Source: Lachnospiraceae bacterium
GTDB lineage: Bacteria; Bacillota; Clostridia; Lachnospirales; Lachnospiraceae
Direction: 5' to 3'
Assembly: GCA_022766245.1 (NCBI GenBank)
Contig: JALEPL010000052.1
Span: 62,001-126,000 of the forward strand
DNA length: 64,000 nucleotides
The position numbers were made by a program, and so were the translations under genes. Each line of letters opens with the position of its first letter. Positions within the stretch are counted from its first letter, which is position 1. The notes under the pieces were generated by a model. The model searched no databases. It had not been told where the DNA came from and saw only the letters and a program-made list of their open reading frames with translations. This document shows positions 18,494 through 28,018 of this stretch, in pieces.

Positions 18494-20659
18494 CTACGGT
18501 GTGCTTATCGGTGGAAGCTTTAGATCATCGGCTAATATCATCACACTCTTCTTTTCCATAAAGCCAAGTTCGTCATTACCCCAACCAACACTTGAAATAT
18601 TTAAATTTTTTGCGATTATAATTCCGCGGAACATCCCATGATGACAATTTATATTTACCGTCCCTTCTGGTGCATAGATAATACCGTCAAAATACAGTTC
18701 GCTTCCATTGAAGTTCAAGGTATGCTCCCCCTTCATCCAGATTACAGTATCCGATGCGGTAGTAATTTTGGTAGATTCGATATTCACATCTGAATTCATA
18801 ATCACATAAGGACAATTCGTCCCAAATTTCACCTCATTGGATGCCCAAATCTTCACCAATGAACCCGAAGAACCATCCCCTATCACAACATTCGTCATAT
18901 CACTATTTGTAGGCAATGTAAGACCCCCAGCAAGCGGTGCAGGTTGAGAAGTAATTGTTTCACAACCAGTTATATTTATTTTATTCGCCAGTTTGGTCTC
19001 ATCAAACACTTTAAGCTCATTTGAAGTGGATACAATTCGAACAGGTCCAGCAATCATATTTCTAAGGAAATATGTATTACTAGATCCAGTACTCGCATCA
19101 TCCATCTTTGTTGTTTCAATAAGGTATGGATAAGTAAACGGCTTATTCGACGACGTCGTATCATACACATGAATGGTTATTTCATCATAATATTTCTGAT
19201 ATTCATTTCCAACCGTCGCACGCAGGAAAATTTCGCCATTCCTGCAATCATCACCGATAGTCAATGTCATCTTTTCATTCTTATCCCCACTGGCTACAGC
19301 CGTATAACTTCCAACAGCAATGCGACTACTGTTTGTAGCCTCCCAGGTACGCATGGAAATTATTGAATCCGTTTCATCTACAATTGTATCAAAGGAAATA
19401 GATTCCCCTGGACATACCCAGTAATCCCATCCAGTATCTGCTACGCTCTCATCCGGTACTATAGAAATTTTGAATCGCTTATTTCCCTGCACATTATACG
19501 TTGTTTCCTTATTCATTACATGAACGATAGCCTTGTCTTTATACTCAACCCCATCCACAATACCACTAATTCTGACGGTGTAAGTTCCCTCCTGATTTGC
19601 CCTAAAGCTTGCTGCACCAGGTTTATCTGTAAGCTCAGTTAAGGAATAACTGCCTGCCGCTTCCGAAGGATCTACCTTCCAAGTAATTCCACTTTCCAGA
19701 TTTCCATTCGGTCTGCCATATAAATACAAGGTATGTCCATTATATATCCAGTAATCACGAATCGTTCCCAAAGACAACTTGGTAGACATATCCACATACA
19801 CATAGCCGATTCCGGATTTCGTATTATCCTGTACCGATGTAGCACGGACAACAATCGTTTCCGCTTCTTCCGAAGGAGCTACATACACTTCACCGGTATC
19901 CGCATTGACAGTGGTCTGAGTGGATGTATTTCCCTCAATCGTCCACGTTACTTCCTGGGACGGATTATTGGTTCCGTATACTCTGGCATTAAAATCCCAG
20001 CTCTCTCCGAATTTCAACTCCTTGCTGGCAGGAATAACTGTTACGCTGTTAACTGCTGATACCACGGGTGTAGTAGGATTGCTGCTTACAGAAGAAACCT
20101 TACCATTTCTAAGATAAACTGTGGCATCTGCTGTATAGACCTCGCCTGCTGTTCCATCAACGGCCAGTGCGACTTTCACCTGTCTGGATGAATCCAGATT
20201 CGTCAAATCCACCTGAAAGTCAGAAATCTTTGTAGCCAATACCTCTTCTGCTATAGAAGTTGACACGCTTCCACTGGCATCAATATTATCCATGCGATAA
20301 GTGAGCTTCTTATCTGTAGCTGTCCATTTGATGTACTCTACAGTCTTTCCAGTTCCCACATTGCTGTAAATGCACAACTCTTTTGTGGAAAAAGAAGCTG
20401 CTCCACTTAATGCATCTGACTTACATAAAGTACCATTTACTTTGTATTCAACGGTATCATCCGCATTGATGATATAATTATTCAGCTGGGCAAGAATCAC
20501 CTGTGCATCTTCCTGCAGAGTAGACTCATTCAATGACTTTCCATAGGATCTGGTGGTAAAAATGATAAACCCGGTAACCAAAGTCCCCAGCATTGCCGTG
20601 ATGGCAATGGCAAGAAGTACCTCAATCATAGTGATACCTTTATTATTTTTTCGTAACAT
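18494..20659 (-). CDS. Oversized prepilin-like protein (PilW-like) with Ig-like passenger
   Basis: A protein of 721 residues. The class III signal KNNKG|ITMIEVLLAIAI places Glu at mature position 5, so PilD should cleave it and it can join a pilus. A long passenger follows. Residues about 190-280 form a Big_2-type Ig-like domain (VNSVTVIPASKELKFGESW...), with further strand-rich domains after it. The last 100 residues (GSELYFDGIIYAPEGTVNI...) look like a right-handed beta-helix or polymer-forming end. Ordinary PilW is about 200-350 residues, so this one is two to three times larger. It lies 10 nt upstream of the DUF5057 gene. Confidence 0.85.
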   Translation of the reverse strand: MLRKNNKGITMIEVLLAIAITAMLGTLVTGFIIFTTRSYGKSLNESTLQEDAQVILAQLNNYIINADDTVEYKVNGTLCKSDALSGAASFSTKELCIYSNVGTGKTVEYIKWTATDKKLTYRMDNIDASGSVSTSIAEEVLATKISDFQVDLTNLDSSRQVKVALAVDGTAGEVYTADATVYLRNGKVSSVSSNPTTPVVSAVNSVTVIPASKELKFGESWDFNARVYGTNNPSQEVTWTIEGNTSTQTTVNADTGEVYVAPSEEAETIVVRATSVQDNTKSGIGYVYVDMSTKLSLGTIRDYWIYNGHTLYLYGRPNGNLESGITWKVDPSEAAGSYSLTELTDKPGAASFRANQEGTYTVRISGIVDGVEYKDKAIVHVMNKETTYNVQGNKRFKISIVPDESVADTGWDYWVCPGESISFDTIVDETDSIISMRTWEATNSSRIAVGSYTAVASGDKNEKMTLTIGDDCRNGEIFLRATVGNEYQKYYDEITIHVYDTTSSNKPFTYPYLIETTKMDDASTGSSNTYFLRNMIAGPVRIVSTSNELKVFDETKLANKINITGCETITSQPAPLAGGLTLPTNSDMTNVVIGDGSSGSLVKIWASNEVKFGTNCPYVIMNSDVNIESTKITTASDTVIWMKGEHTLNFNGSELYFDGIIYAPEGTVNINCHHGMFRGIIIAKNLNISSVGWGNDELGFMEKKSVMILADDLKLPPISTP

Positions 20660-20688
20660 GGCTCCTCCTCTCCGATCACGCCCGGCAC

Positions 20689-21261
20689 CTAGTTCACGTC
20701 ATGTTTTCCGGTTGCAGGATAGATCACGATACTCCGGGTAGTACGGGAATTCGAAATTTCCATTCCGGAATAATTATATTGATTACCGGTGATTTCTACC
20801 GGAGAAATCTTTCCGGTACCTTTTCCAAACAAAAACTGCGCTGCGGTACTCATACTCTCCTTATTCGTCTGATTCGTCAATGTGTACTCTGTGTTTCCCA
20901 CAGACCCTACCCCATTCAGCTTGAATTTAAAGGTCAGAGACTTGTCGCCCAGTTCTGTTACCGAATAGGTCCGAGCATCCGTCAGCTTATAAACTCCACT
21001 GCTCTCGTAGCAGGATTCTTTAATTACGGCGGCATAATACGTTCCATTATACTGATAAATCAGTAAACCAGCCACATTTCCCTTTGTGGTGGCACTTACC
21101 ATTGCTTTGTTCAGTTCAGAATCCACAGTCTCCACTGCCCGATTCACCTTCCAGTTCGTCATGGAAATGACCAATGAGATGGATACCCCGACAACCACCG
21201 CAATGATAGCCATTACCATAATCAACTCCACTAATGAAAAACCCCTGTTGTCTTTCCTCAT
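20689..21261 (-). CDS. Minor pilin / GspH-like prepilin
   Basis: A protein of 190 residues. The class III leader MRKDNRG|FSLVELIMVMAII has Glu5 and a long hydrophobic helix, followed by a small strand-rich head. I start it at the ATG at 21261, preceded by AGGAG at 8 nt; the open frame upstream overlaps the PilX-like gene and has no leader sense. It is probably one of the minor pilins that prime assembly. Nothing in the head identifies a ligand. Confidence 0.88.
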   Translation of the reverse strand: MRKDNRGFSLVELIMVMAIIAVVVGVSISLVISMTNWKVNRAVETVDSELNKAMVSATTKGNVAGLLIYQYNGTYYAAVIKESCYESSGVYKLTDARTYSVTELGDKSLTFKFKLNGVGSVGNTEYTLTNQTNKESMSTAAQFLFGKGTGKISPVEITGNQYNYSGMEISNSRTTRSIVIYPATGKHDVN

Positions 21262-21271
21262 AGCCTCACTC

Positions 21272-23449
21272 CTACTCTTTTGACCAATTCTGATAGATAA
21301 TATAATCTGACATATCCACCTGAGCGCTTCCAGTGTCAGTAGAAGAAAGCCGCGCCAGATAGTATGATGCATCGGTTACAATGGAATCCAGCTTGTAATC
21401 CGTAGCTCCATTATTATAAACTGCCAAATCCAGCAGGTTGGCTACCTCGGTAGCCGAAGCATTCACAGAAACGCTGATTGTAGTTGGCATAGACACTTTA
21501 ATTGCGCCACCACAAATAATCAATCCCTCAAAATCTTTCTCTACCGTAACATCACCAGTTGCAATAATCAAATGAACCGACTCATCCACTGCTTCAGATG
21601 TAGTGTTATAGGTGTAGTCTCCATTTGACACCACAGCAGAATACTTGCTTCCAGCATTATCATAACTGAACTTTCTGGTAGAACCGGAAGGAACAATCGA
21701 ATTAATCTCACTGACACTAATCAGATTATTAAATACGGTACTGCTGATCTGAGCTGTAGACAAATTGCCGTAATCTGTGGTCAGATTGCAATTATAAGCA
21801 CTGTACATGTCGTAATACTCCGTCTGAAGTTTAAGTTTGGATGCATCACCTGAAATATCATTGTATGTACTAAACAAAGCAGTAGGATCCAGACTACGCA
21901 CTCCCTGATTATCCCACAACAGGATACTACCATTGCTATCTGTAGCAAGACGATTCTCACGTACTGAGATGGAACGATCCGCCACATAAAGATTCAGATA
22001 ATCAGCCAGCTTTGTCTGATTGGATGCCTGACCATAATACTGCTTATAATAAGCCTGTGCCGCTTTTGCATCATTAAATTTCAGGAAATAGTAATATAAT
22101 CCGTCAGTACTTGCCTTCATGGTCACACCAACTGCACCATACCGTGCCAGCTCATCCGGATCTGTCACTGCGTTCGTAGCCGGATCACTGGTCGGGTTGC
22201 TGGGATCTGTCAAACCTGATTTCTTGAAGCAGGACACCGGAGCCAGATATGCCAGCTGACTACTCTTGATAGTAAGTGACTCACCCATCATCGCACCATT
22301 GGTACCGATGTAGGCATTTCCTGCCAGCATCAGGTAAGTCAGGTCATTCATGTACAGACTGGACTTTCCGGTATCTGCAATACCATTGATGACAATAGCA
22401 CTACTGTAGTCGGATGGATTATCCCTCACTGTATCCGGGTTCAAAGACGCACAGGACTGTAAACTGATCGGATTACCATATCCATAATACTCTCCACGAA
22501 GACGCACATCACCACATCCCTGAATCGTAAGGTCATCCGCCACATGGGAAGATCCTGACACATCATATTCTGCATGGCTCTTCACCAAAATATTATCTGT
22601 CCAGAGATTCGTCTTTTTCCCGGTGATCAGGGACGATTCTTCTTCCAAAGTAATACCACCCCTTGTAATCAGGTTGTTACCAATTCCCAGTTTCATGGTT
22701 GCATTGGTATCCAGTGTCAATCCCTTCTTATCTCCGTCTGCCACATTGAAATCACCGGCATAGATATTTCCATCTGCCTCCAAGGTACGATTACCATTAT
22801 TTACCTGGATTCCCTGATCTGCCACCATAACATAGGACAGCAAATCCGGAGCAGAAGTGTTCTGTGTAAAGTTCATGTGGGGATAAGTTAATACAATATC
22901 CGTATCCACTTTCGTAAAATAATCACCACTTCCATTGTATGTCACTTCCAGATTGCGGATATAGATTCCGTCAGTGGCGAAATCTAATACCGCATCTTTC
23001 CCAGCCTGTGTCTTTACCTGCGCTCCAATTCCAGTGGTTGTATTATAGCGATGAGAGGAACCGATATAAGACTGAAGTGCTGCAATGTCATAAAATCCGG
23101 GACTGCTCTGCAGTGCATTTGTCAATTCTGAACGATACTTGCTAACAAAGCTATTCTGTCTCTGGGTATCGTTATTGTAAGAGCTGGAATAGCTCTCCAT
23201 AACCTGACGGTAAGCCACCGTAGCTGCACTGGAAATCTCCTGCTGTAAGCCGGTACGGATTTCGTCCATGGCAGACTCTGCATCATAGAAATTATCAATT
23301 GACTGCTTATACATCCGCTTCATCTGAATGTTTGCCACACTGATGGTGAGAACTGTTACAACCAGAATTGCCACTAATGCAATTGTAGCAATTACAGTCA
23401 CCAGGGAAGCACCTTTATTGTTCAGTTTGTGTCGTCGTAATCGTTTCAT
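21272..23449 (-). CDS. PilX/GspK-like prepilin with large beta-helix passenger, lacking Glu5
   Basis: A protein of 725 residues. The leader ends LNNKG|ASLVTVIATIALVAIL; mature position 5 is Thr rather than Glu. In pseudopilins such as GspK this loss marks the tip position. After the helix come about 90 helical residues and then a long repetitive strand region (NIYAGDFNV, LTLDTNATMKLG, ITLEEESSLITG) typical of parallel beta-helices. A closing VTVEKDFEGLIICGG segment resembles the end of the PilW-like protein. The ATG at 23449 has AGGAG 8 nt upstream. Inference: it caps the pilus and displays the beta-helix. Confidence 0.85.
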   Translation of the reverse strand: MKRLRRHKLNNKGASLVTVIATIALVAILVVTVLTISVANIQMKRMYKQSIDNFYDAESAMDEIRTGLQQEISSAATVAYRQVMESYSSSYNNDTQRQNSFVSKYRSELTNALQSSPGFYDIAALQSYIGSSHRYNTTTGIGAQVKTQAGKDAVLDFATDGIYIRNLEVTYNGSGDYFTKVDTDIVLTYPHMNFTQNTSAPDLLSYVMVADQGIQVNNGNRTLEADGNIYAGDFNVADGDKKGLTLDTNATMKLGIGNNLITRGGITLEEESSLITGKKTNLWTDNILVKSHAEYDVSGSSHVADDLTIQGCGDVRLRGEYYGYGNPISLQSCASLNPDTVRDNPSDYSSAIVINGIADTGKSSLYMNDLTYLMLAGNAYIGTNGAMMGESLTIKSSQLAYLAPVSCFKKSGLTDPSNPTSDPATNAVTDPDELARYGAVGVTMKASTDGLYYYFLKFNDAKAAQAYYKQYYGQASNQTKLADYLNLYVADRSISVRENRLATDSNGSILLWDNQGVRSLDPTALFSTYNDISGDASKLKLQTEYYDMYSAYNCNLTTDYGNLSTAQISSTVFNNLISVSEINSIVPSGSTRKFSYDNAGSKYSAVVSNGDYTYNTTSEAVDESVHLIIATGDVTVEKDFEGLIICGGAIKVSMPTTISVSVNASATEVANLLDLAVYNNGATDYKLDSIVTDASYYLARLSSTDTGSAQVDMSDYIIYQNWSKE

Positions 23450-23464
23450 ATTATTCACTCCTAC

Positions 23465-24556
23465 CTATCTCAGGGCCGTTCCTGTGAGTGTCACCAGCTC
23501 ATCGCCGTTATAATCAGCGACAGTTACTGAAATATCATACAAGCGCGCCACCTTACCGACCATGTTCTCATCCACACCCAGCTCATAGAAACCAAATGCC
23601 TTAGGCGCAGTAACTGAATTCATAGAATCCATGACACTTCCGTCATGCTGATAGGTAATCTGATTAAAATCAGATAGTGCCAGATTCGTACGGATGGTGG
23701 TTGGCGCATTCACGTCAGTCTTCGTCTGTTCCACAACCGTCAATGCTCTCACTTTTTTATTAAAGACGGACGAACCAGCTTTCTGCTGTACGATGTATAC
23801 ATCCAAAGGATAGTTGTCCTTATTCTCAATAATAAAGGTCTCTTTCGCACCGGAAGCTGCCGGCACATAGAAAATATAAAGACTCTTCAGCTCATTACCG
23901 GTCTGCAGGGAGCTGAAAATAGAAGCTGTTTCCGCTGTGCCCACCAAATTACCACTATAGGTTCTAGAGACGGTCTGTTTCACACTTTGGATACCACCTG
24001 CGTTAGAAATGACGAAAGTATACTGTGTTTCCATATTCTGCTTTACCTCAGACAGTGTCACTCCACTATGGCTGTCTACATAGAGCTGTGCTGCACTGTT
24101 CAGCACGTTCGTATCCTCCACATAGAAAGCGTCTGTTCTGTTACTCATAGTAAATAACTCTGCTGTCTTCTGCGCATTCAGTTCCTTCTCGGTTCCTGCA
24201 TCATTATAGGTTTCTGTAGAAGGAGTTAATGTCACCTGCATACTGTAGGTACGATCATCAAATGTACGGTTGCTATAAGAAAGCGTATATATGGGATAGT
24301 TCACCCCATCAATGGTCTTATATCCGGATGGCGTATCTGTCCCTACATAGGCAGCAACACCCTCCGACTTAATCTGCTCAATCACATTTTCCGCCAGAGT
24401 CGATGCATTTAAAGTCTGTCTGGATTTTGCATTTGTTCTGCTGACTACCACAAAAGATCGTAAAAGCGGTATCAGGCAAATGGCGAAAATTGCCATGGCG
24501 ATCAGCACTTCAATCAATGAAAAGCCCGCATTTTTATTCTTCTTAAGCTCCGACAT
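23465..24556 (-). CDS. PilV/GspI-like minor prepilin
   Basis: A protein of 363 residues. The class III leader KNKNAG|FSLIEVLIAMAIF has Glu5 and a membrane helix (IEVLIAMAIFAICLIPLL). The head is strand-rich and about 300 residues, larger than classic PilV/GspI (120-200). It includes a region with many Tyr/Thr/Ser and a SVTVADYNGDELVTLTGTALR end. AAGGAGG lies before the ATG. The gene lies between pilO and the PilX-like gene in the same direction. Confidence 0.87.
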   Translation of the reverse strand: MSELKKNKNAGFSLIEVLIAMAIFAICLIPLLRSFVVVSRTNAKSRQTLNASTLAENVIEQIKSEGVAAYVGTDTPSGYKTIDGVNYPIYTLSYSNRTFDDRTYSMQVTLTPSTETYNDAGTEKELNAQKTAELFTMSNRTDAFYVEDTNVLNSAAQLYVDSHSGVTLSEVKQNMETQYTFVISNAGGIQSVKQTVSRTYSGNLVGTAETASIFSSLQTGNELKSLYIFYVPAASGAKETFIIENKDNYPLDVYIVQQKAGSSVFNKKVRALTVVEQTKTDVNAPTTIRTNLALSDFNQITYQHDGSVMDSMNSVTAPKAFGFYELGVDENMVGKVARLYDISVTVADYNGDELVTLTGTALR

Positions 24557-24644
24557 CGGTGCCTCCTTTCTTGTAATCCCATAGGACCCCTATAACCACA
24601 TTACACTCACGCCCTAGGACGTGAGTATAATATGTATCTTTAAG

Positions 24645-25424
24645 TTACTCTTCATTTTCGGTTTCGTTATCCTGTTCTGCGTCTCCAGCGTCAACAATCT
24701 CACCGGACTCGTCTACGTTCATTGTAGCCATCTTATTTGCCGCCTCACCGAAGGCATTCTCATTTCCGGTAGGAACACCACTGATTGGATAAGGAGTGTA
24801 CTCCCGATCACTGCCAATCAAATAAAACATATTCACTGCAATCGAACCGGTGATTCCACCACGCTCCTTGTCTCTCGCAAAGCTTGCCTCTGAAATGGAT
24901 ACCTTATCATTGCTGTCAAGCAAAGCCTGAAGCGCATCCTTTAATCCAGCATAAGTTGTGTGGGAAGTCAAAGAAGTAACTGTATTGTAGAGAGCCTTTC
25001 CACCATCGGTGGGATTTGTTCCGGCAGCATTCATCGTATATAACAACACATCCGGACCAGCAGAAACATTCTTGATTTCAATCTCATCTGTTCCACTTTC
25101 CATAGCCACTGCAAACATTACACGATCCTGCGGAGGAACCTGCACTTCAATATCTGCAAGCATCTGATCGATTTCATCCTTCATGGTACTGGTACGCAGT
25201 GTATAGTCCTCCTCATCCTGTTGAATGACAAGCAGAGAATTAATCTCTTCTGATAAAGCTGTAATCTGTGTATTTACATCCTCTATCTTTGCATTAAACT
25301 TACGATAACCCAACTGGTAAGCCAAAAACACAAGTAAAAGACCTCCCACCACCAAAAGAAGCTTGGTAGCTGACTCATCTAATGTAAATCCTTTTTTTCC
25401 ATTATTGTTGTTATTTGTAGCCAT
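24645..25424 (-). CDS. pilO: PilO-like inner-membrane alignment protein
   Basis: A protein of 259 residues. A short Asn-rich cytoplasmic start is followed by one membrane helix (LLLVVGGLLLVFLAYQLGY), a coiled coil (DVNTQITALSEEINSLLVIQQDEED) and a ferredoxin-like alpha/beta end domain. This is the PilO layout, in which PilO dimerises with PilN in the platform. The segment just before the helix, KKG-FTLDE, resembles a prepilin cleavage site, probably by chance. The end is acidic and low in complexity. It lies 17 nt after pilMN with a perfect AAGGAGG site. Confidence 0.85.
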   Translation of the reverse strand: MATNNNNNGKKGFTLDESATKLLLVVGGLLLVFLAYQLGYRKFNAKIEDVNTQITALSEEINSLLVIQQDEEDYTLRTSTMKDEIDQMLADIEVQVPPQDRVMFAVAMESGTDEIEIKNVSAGPDVLLYTMNAAGTNPTDGGKALYNTVTSLTSHTTYAGLKDALQALLDSNDKVSISEASFARDKERGGITGSIAVNMFYLIGSDREYTPYPISGVPTGNENAFGEAANKMATMNVDESGEIVDAGDAEQDNETENEE

Positions 25425-25441
25425 ATATCCGTACCTCCTTA

Positions 25442-27106
25442 CTATTCACTTACCGTCTCTGTATCTGTTTCGGCAGCAGTCTCCTCCGGTACAACCGGTG
25501 TCTCCTCCACATATCCAGAGCCATTGACATACAGACACATTGCATCAAACACTACATATGTACTGCCATCTTCATTTTCCACTACATTGACGGATCCCAT
25601 AGACACAGAGTAAAACTCCTCGAACTCCTGCAAAATTTCATAAGTCTTTGCCGCCTGGGTCTTGTTATCTGCCTGGAAGCTGAAGCTGATACCTGCTCCA
25701 TCTGAGGACATTGAATCAATAATCACACCCGCAGGCATTTTCTCTTCCAATTCACCCAACACATCAATCAACTGGTCACTAACGGTATCGGTGAGAGCAT
25801 ACATAGCAGACACATCATCATATCTAGCCTGTGTTGCGATATAGTCATCGTGAAGTTCCTGTACATAATTCAGACTCTCACGCTCAGCCTGCAGGGCACT
25901 CAACGCCGCCTTGGTGATTCCATAGCGAATGCCCCCCGCAGCTACAATCAGCGCTGCCACTCCACAGAGGGAACCAAATATAATCTTATAGAGACGAAGA
26001 GACCTTGCTCTCTTTTCTGCAGCATCTGCCGCCTCCTTCATATCTCCTAAGACGAACTTCATGGGATCAAGGGCTGCACCAAATGCTGTAATCATCTCCG
26101 GCGTGCGGAAATCATCAGATGCACTGAACACATGGGCACGAGCCTGCGTTAATGCCATTACCTTGGTATTCAACTCATAACGCATCAAGTCAGCCAGTCC
26201 CTGAACCTCAGCACCTTCGCCTAACAGAATAATCTCCTTTACCTCTGCCCCTTCACTGCGGGAAGAGAAGAAGTCTAATACACGAGCCACATTCTCAATC
26301 AACGGACGGAATGTCTCTGTTACCTCATCCTTTAAAATCTCAGAGGGTTTCTCCGACTCGATTCCATGACGTTCCATACGGGGACGGATAAATAGATTAT
26401 GCAACAGGAAGTCTCTTCCACCCTCGTATTTGTTTGGATCATAGAGGTTCGATGCCTCCACTGCCATGGCTGCATCCTGAATACCATAGAACACGGTTCT
26501 CTGAACTACCACTTCTCCATGATTGATAATGGTAATCATAGAGGAATTTTCATCCACCTTTACGGTACAGGAGATACCATCACGAACTACACGCAGCATA
26601 CTCTGGAACACACTGTTCCCTACGTAATCCATAGCAATCAAATCCAGACCACAGAACTTTGCCACATCCTCATAGGAGTGAAGCAGGTTGTTCGGCACTG
26701 CGATTACAAATACCTTCCGCTTCTTTTCCTTCTCCAATGCCGGATCCTTTACTGCACGATACACCAGCTGATACTTGGACAAATCAATTGGGAAATAATC
26801 GCTGGCATTGGTATTTAACAATCCCAGAATACGATTATCCTTTACCTGCGGAATCTCCACATCACGACTGGCAATCTTATTAGAAGCAATGGTTATGACT
26901 GTCTTTCTGGTTTTGATTCCACGCTGATTCAGATTCTTTCTCAAGTCCCTTTTGAACTCATCATTTTTGTGTACACCGGCCTCCACCAGCATGCCATCCG
27001 GTGTGGGAATGGTAAAGAAGTTATAAATCTTTGGGGCACGAACCATATAATCTGTCTCGATTACATGTGTGTATTTCTGCCCGATTTCAATACTCAGTAT
27101 CTTCAT
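25442..27106 (-). CDS. pilMN: PilM-PilN fusion protein of the pilus platform
   Basis: A protein of 554 residues joining two normally separate platform proteins. Residues 1 to about 360 are an actin-like PilM (MKILSIEIGQKYTHVIE start, EIILLGEGAEVQGLADLM nucleotide-binding region, FGAALDP end). A basic stretch and a single membrane helix at about 375-395 (IIFGSLCGVAALIVAAGGI) lead into a PilN-like coiled coil and ferredoxin-like domain (LGELEEKMPAGVIIDSMSSDG). The C-terminal tail is Glu/Thr-rich. A fused pilMN is known from Clostridioides difficile, so the fusion itself is not new. Confidence 0.9.
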   Translation of the reverse strand: MKILSIEIGQKYTHVIETDYMVRAPKIYNFFTIPTPDGMLVEAGVHKNDEFKRDLRKNLNQRGIKTRKTVITIASNKIASRDVEIPQVKDNRILGLLNTNASDYFPIDLSKYQLVYRAVKDPALEKEKKRKVFVIAVPNNLLHSYEDVAKFCGLDLIAMDYVGNSVFQSMLRVVRDGISCTVKVDENSSMITIINHGEVVVQRTVFYGIQDAAMAVEASNLYDPNKYEGGRDFLLHNLFIRPRMERHGIESEKPSEILKDEVTETFRPLIENVARVLDFFSSRSEGAEVKEIILLGEGAEVQGLADLMRYELNTKVMALTQARAHVFSASDDFRTPEMITAFGAALDPMKFVLGDMKEAADAAEKRARSLRLYKIIFGSLCGVAALIVAAGGIRYGITKAALSALQAERESLNYVQELHDDYIATQARYDDVSAMYALTDTVSDQLIDVLGELEEKMPAGVIIDSMSSDGAGISFSFQADNKTQAAKTYEILQEFEEFYSVSMGSVNVVENEDGSTYVVFDAMCLYVNGSGYVEETPVVPEETAAETDTETVSE

Positions 27107-27167
27107 AGCTATTTCCTCTCCATTTCTTTCTATTCCATTTCTTGCTATTTCTTATTATGCACTGCAA

Positions 27168-27217
27168 TTCCAAGGAGAGCACACAATCTGCCAAGCCTTT
27201 ATGTGTTCTGCTTGGAA
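27168..27217 (-). other. Hairpin between pilD and pilMN
   Basis: Within the 126-bp space between pilD and pilMN, TTCCAAG and CTTGGAA form a 7-bp stem, with a weaker inner stem (ACACA with TGTGT). No T-run follows, so it is unlikely to stop transcription; it may adjust mRNA processing or stability between the operon halves. Confidence 0.5.
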
Positions 27218-27232
27218 CTGCCCCTCTCATGG

Positions 27233-27988
27233 TCACATCACAATACCTAAATAGGCATTTATTATGACATCTCCCCATAATGCTGCAATCCAGATTCCAA
27301 CCGACAGGTATGGACCCAAAGCCAGCACTGCCTCCGCATCGGAGACCTTCATACGTATCACATGAATGATGGCACCTGCCACCACTCCAATCACAAAAGC
27401 AAGGATGATCAGCTTCCATCCCAGCAATAACCCGGCTGCTGCCATAAGCTTCACATCACCACCACCAATGGCTCTGCCTCCGGACAGATAATAAAGTGCC
27501 GCCAAAGCTGCACTGATTGCTACCAGACCAATCAGATGATCCACGATGTGCCCAAAATTCAGGGCACATCGCATCACACCTAAAAAGCCTAAGAAGATAT
27601 TGAATCCGACCGGTATCTCATAGGTTCGGAAATCAATGATGCTAAGCGTCAGTAACGCCGATGTCATCAGACAGTAAATCATGCTGTCCCATCCAAATCC
27701 TGTTACAAAGGATACCAATATGTATAATGCGCCATTCAGTGCTGCTATGATAGGGTACTGTATAGACAGCTTTTGACTGCACTTCGGGCACTTTCCCCTC
27801 GCGACAAGGAATCCAAATATCGGAATCAACAGATACCACGGATAAGAATCACCACAGCCACCGCATCGGCAGGAATTCCGTAAAAGCTTTTCTCCTTTCG
27901 GGATGCGATCGATACAGATATTCATAAATCCGCCGATGAGCATTCCTATCAGAAATAAAATGATGGCCAAAATGATCCGCTCTGCCAT
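27233..27988 (-). CDS. pilD: Prepilin peptidase (A24 aspartic protease)
   Basis: Membrane protease that cuts class III leaders after Gly and methylates the new N-terminus. The N-terminal cytoplasmic methylase domain keeps the zinc cysteines (CRCGGCG ... KCPKC). The peptidase part has its two catalytic aspartates in IDFRTYEIP and in the GGGDVKLM motif (GxGD type). Several membrane helices span the rest. The ATG at 27988 is preferred to an upstream TTG; AGAGG is 10 nt before it. All prepilins of this operon are its likely substrates. Confidence 0.95.
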   Translation of the reverse strand: MAERIILAIILFLIGMLIGGFMNICIDRIPKGEKLLRNSCRCGGCGDSYPWYLLIPIFGFLVARGKCPKCSQKLSIQYPIIAALNGALYILVSFVTGFGWDSMIYCLMTSALLTLSIIDFRTYEIPVGFNIFLGFLGVMRCALNFGHIVDHLIGLVAISAALAALYYLSGGRAIGGGDVKLMAAAGLLLGWKLIILAFVIGVVAGAIIHVIRMKVSDAEAVLALGPYLSVGIWIAALWGDVIINAYLGIVM

Positions 27989-28018
27989 GGTATCATATCC
28001 TCTCAAAATTCAAAATAA

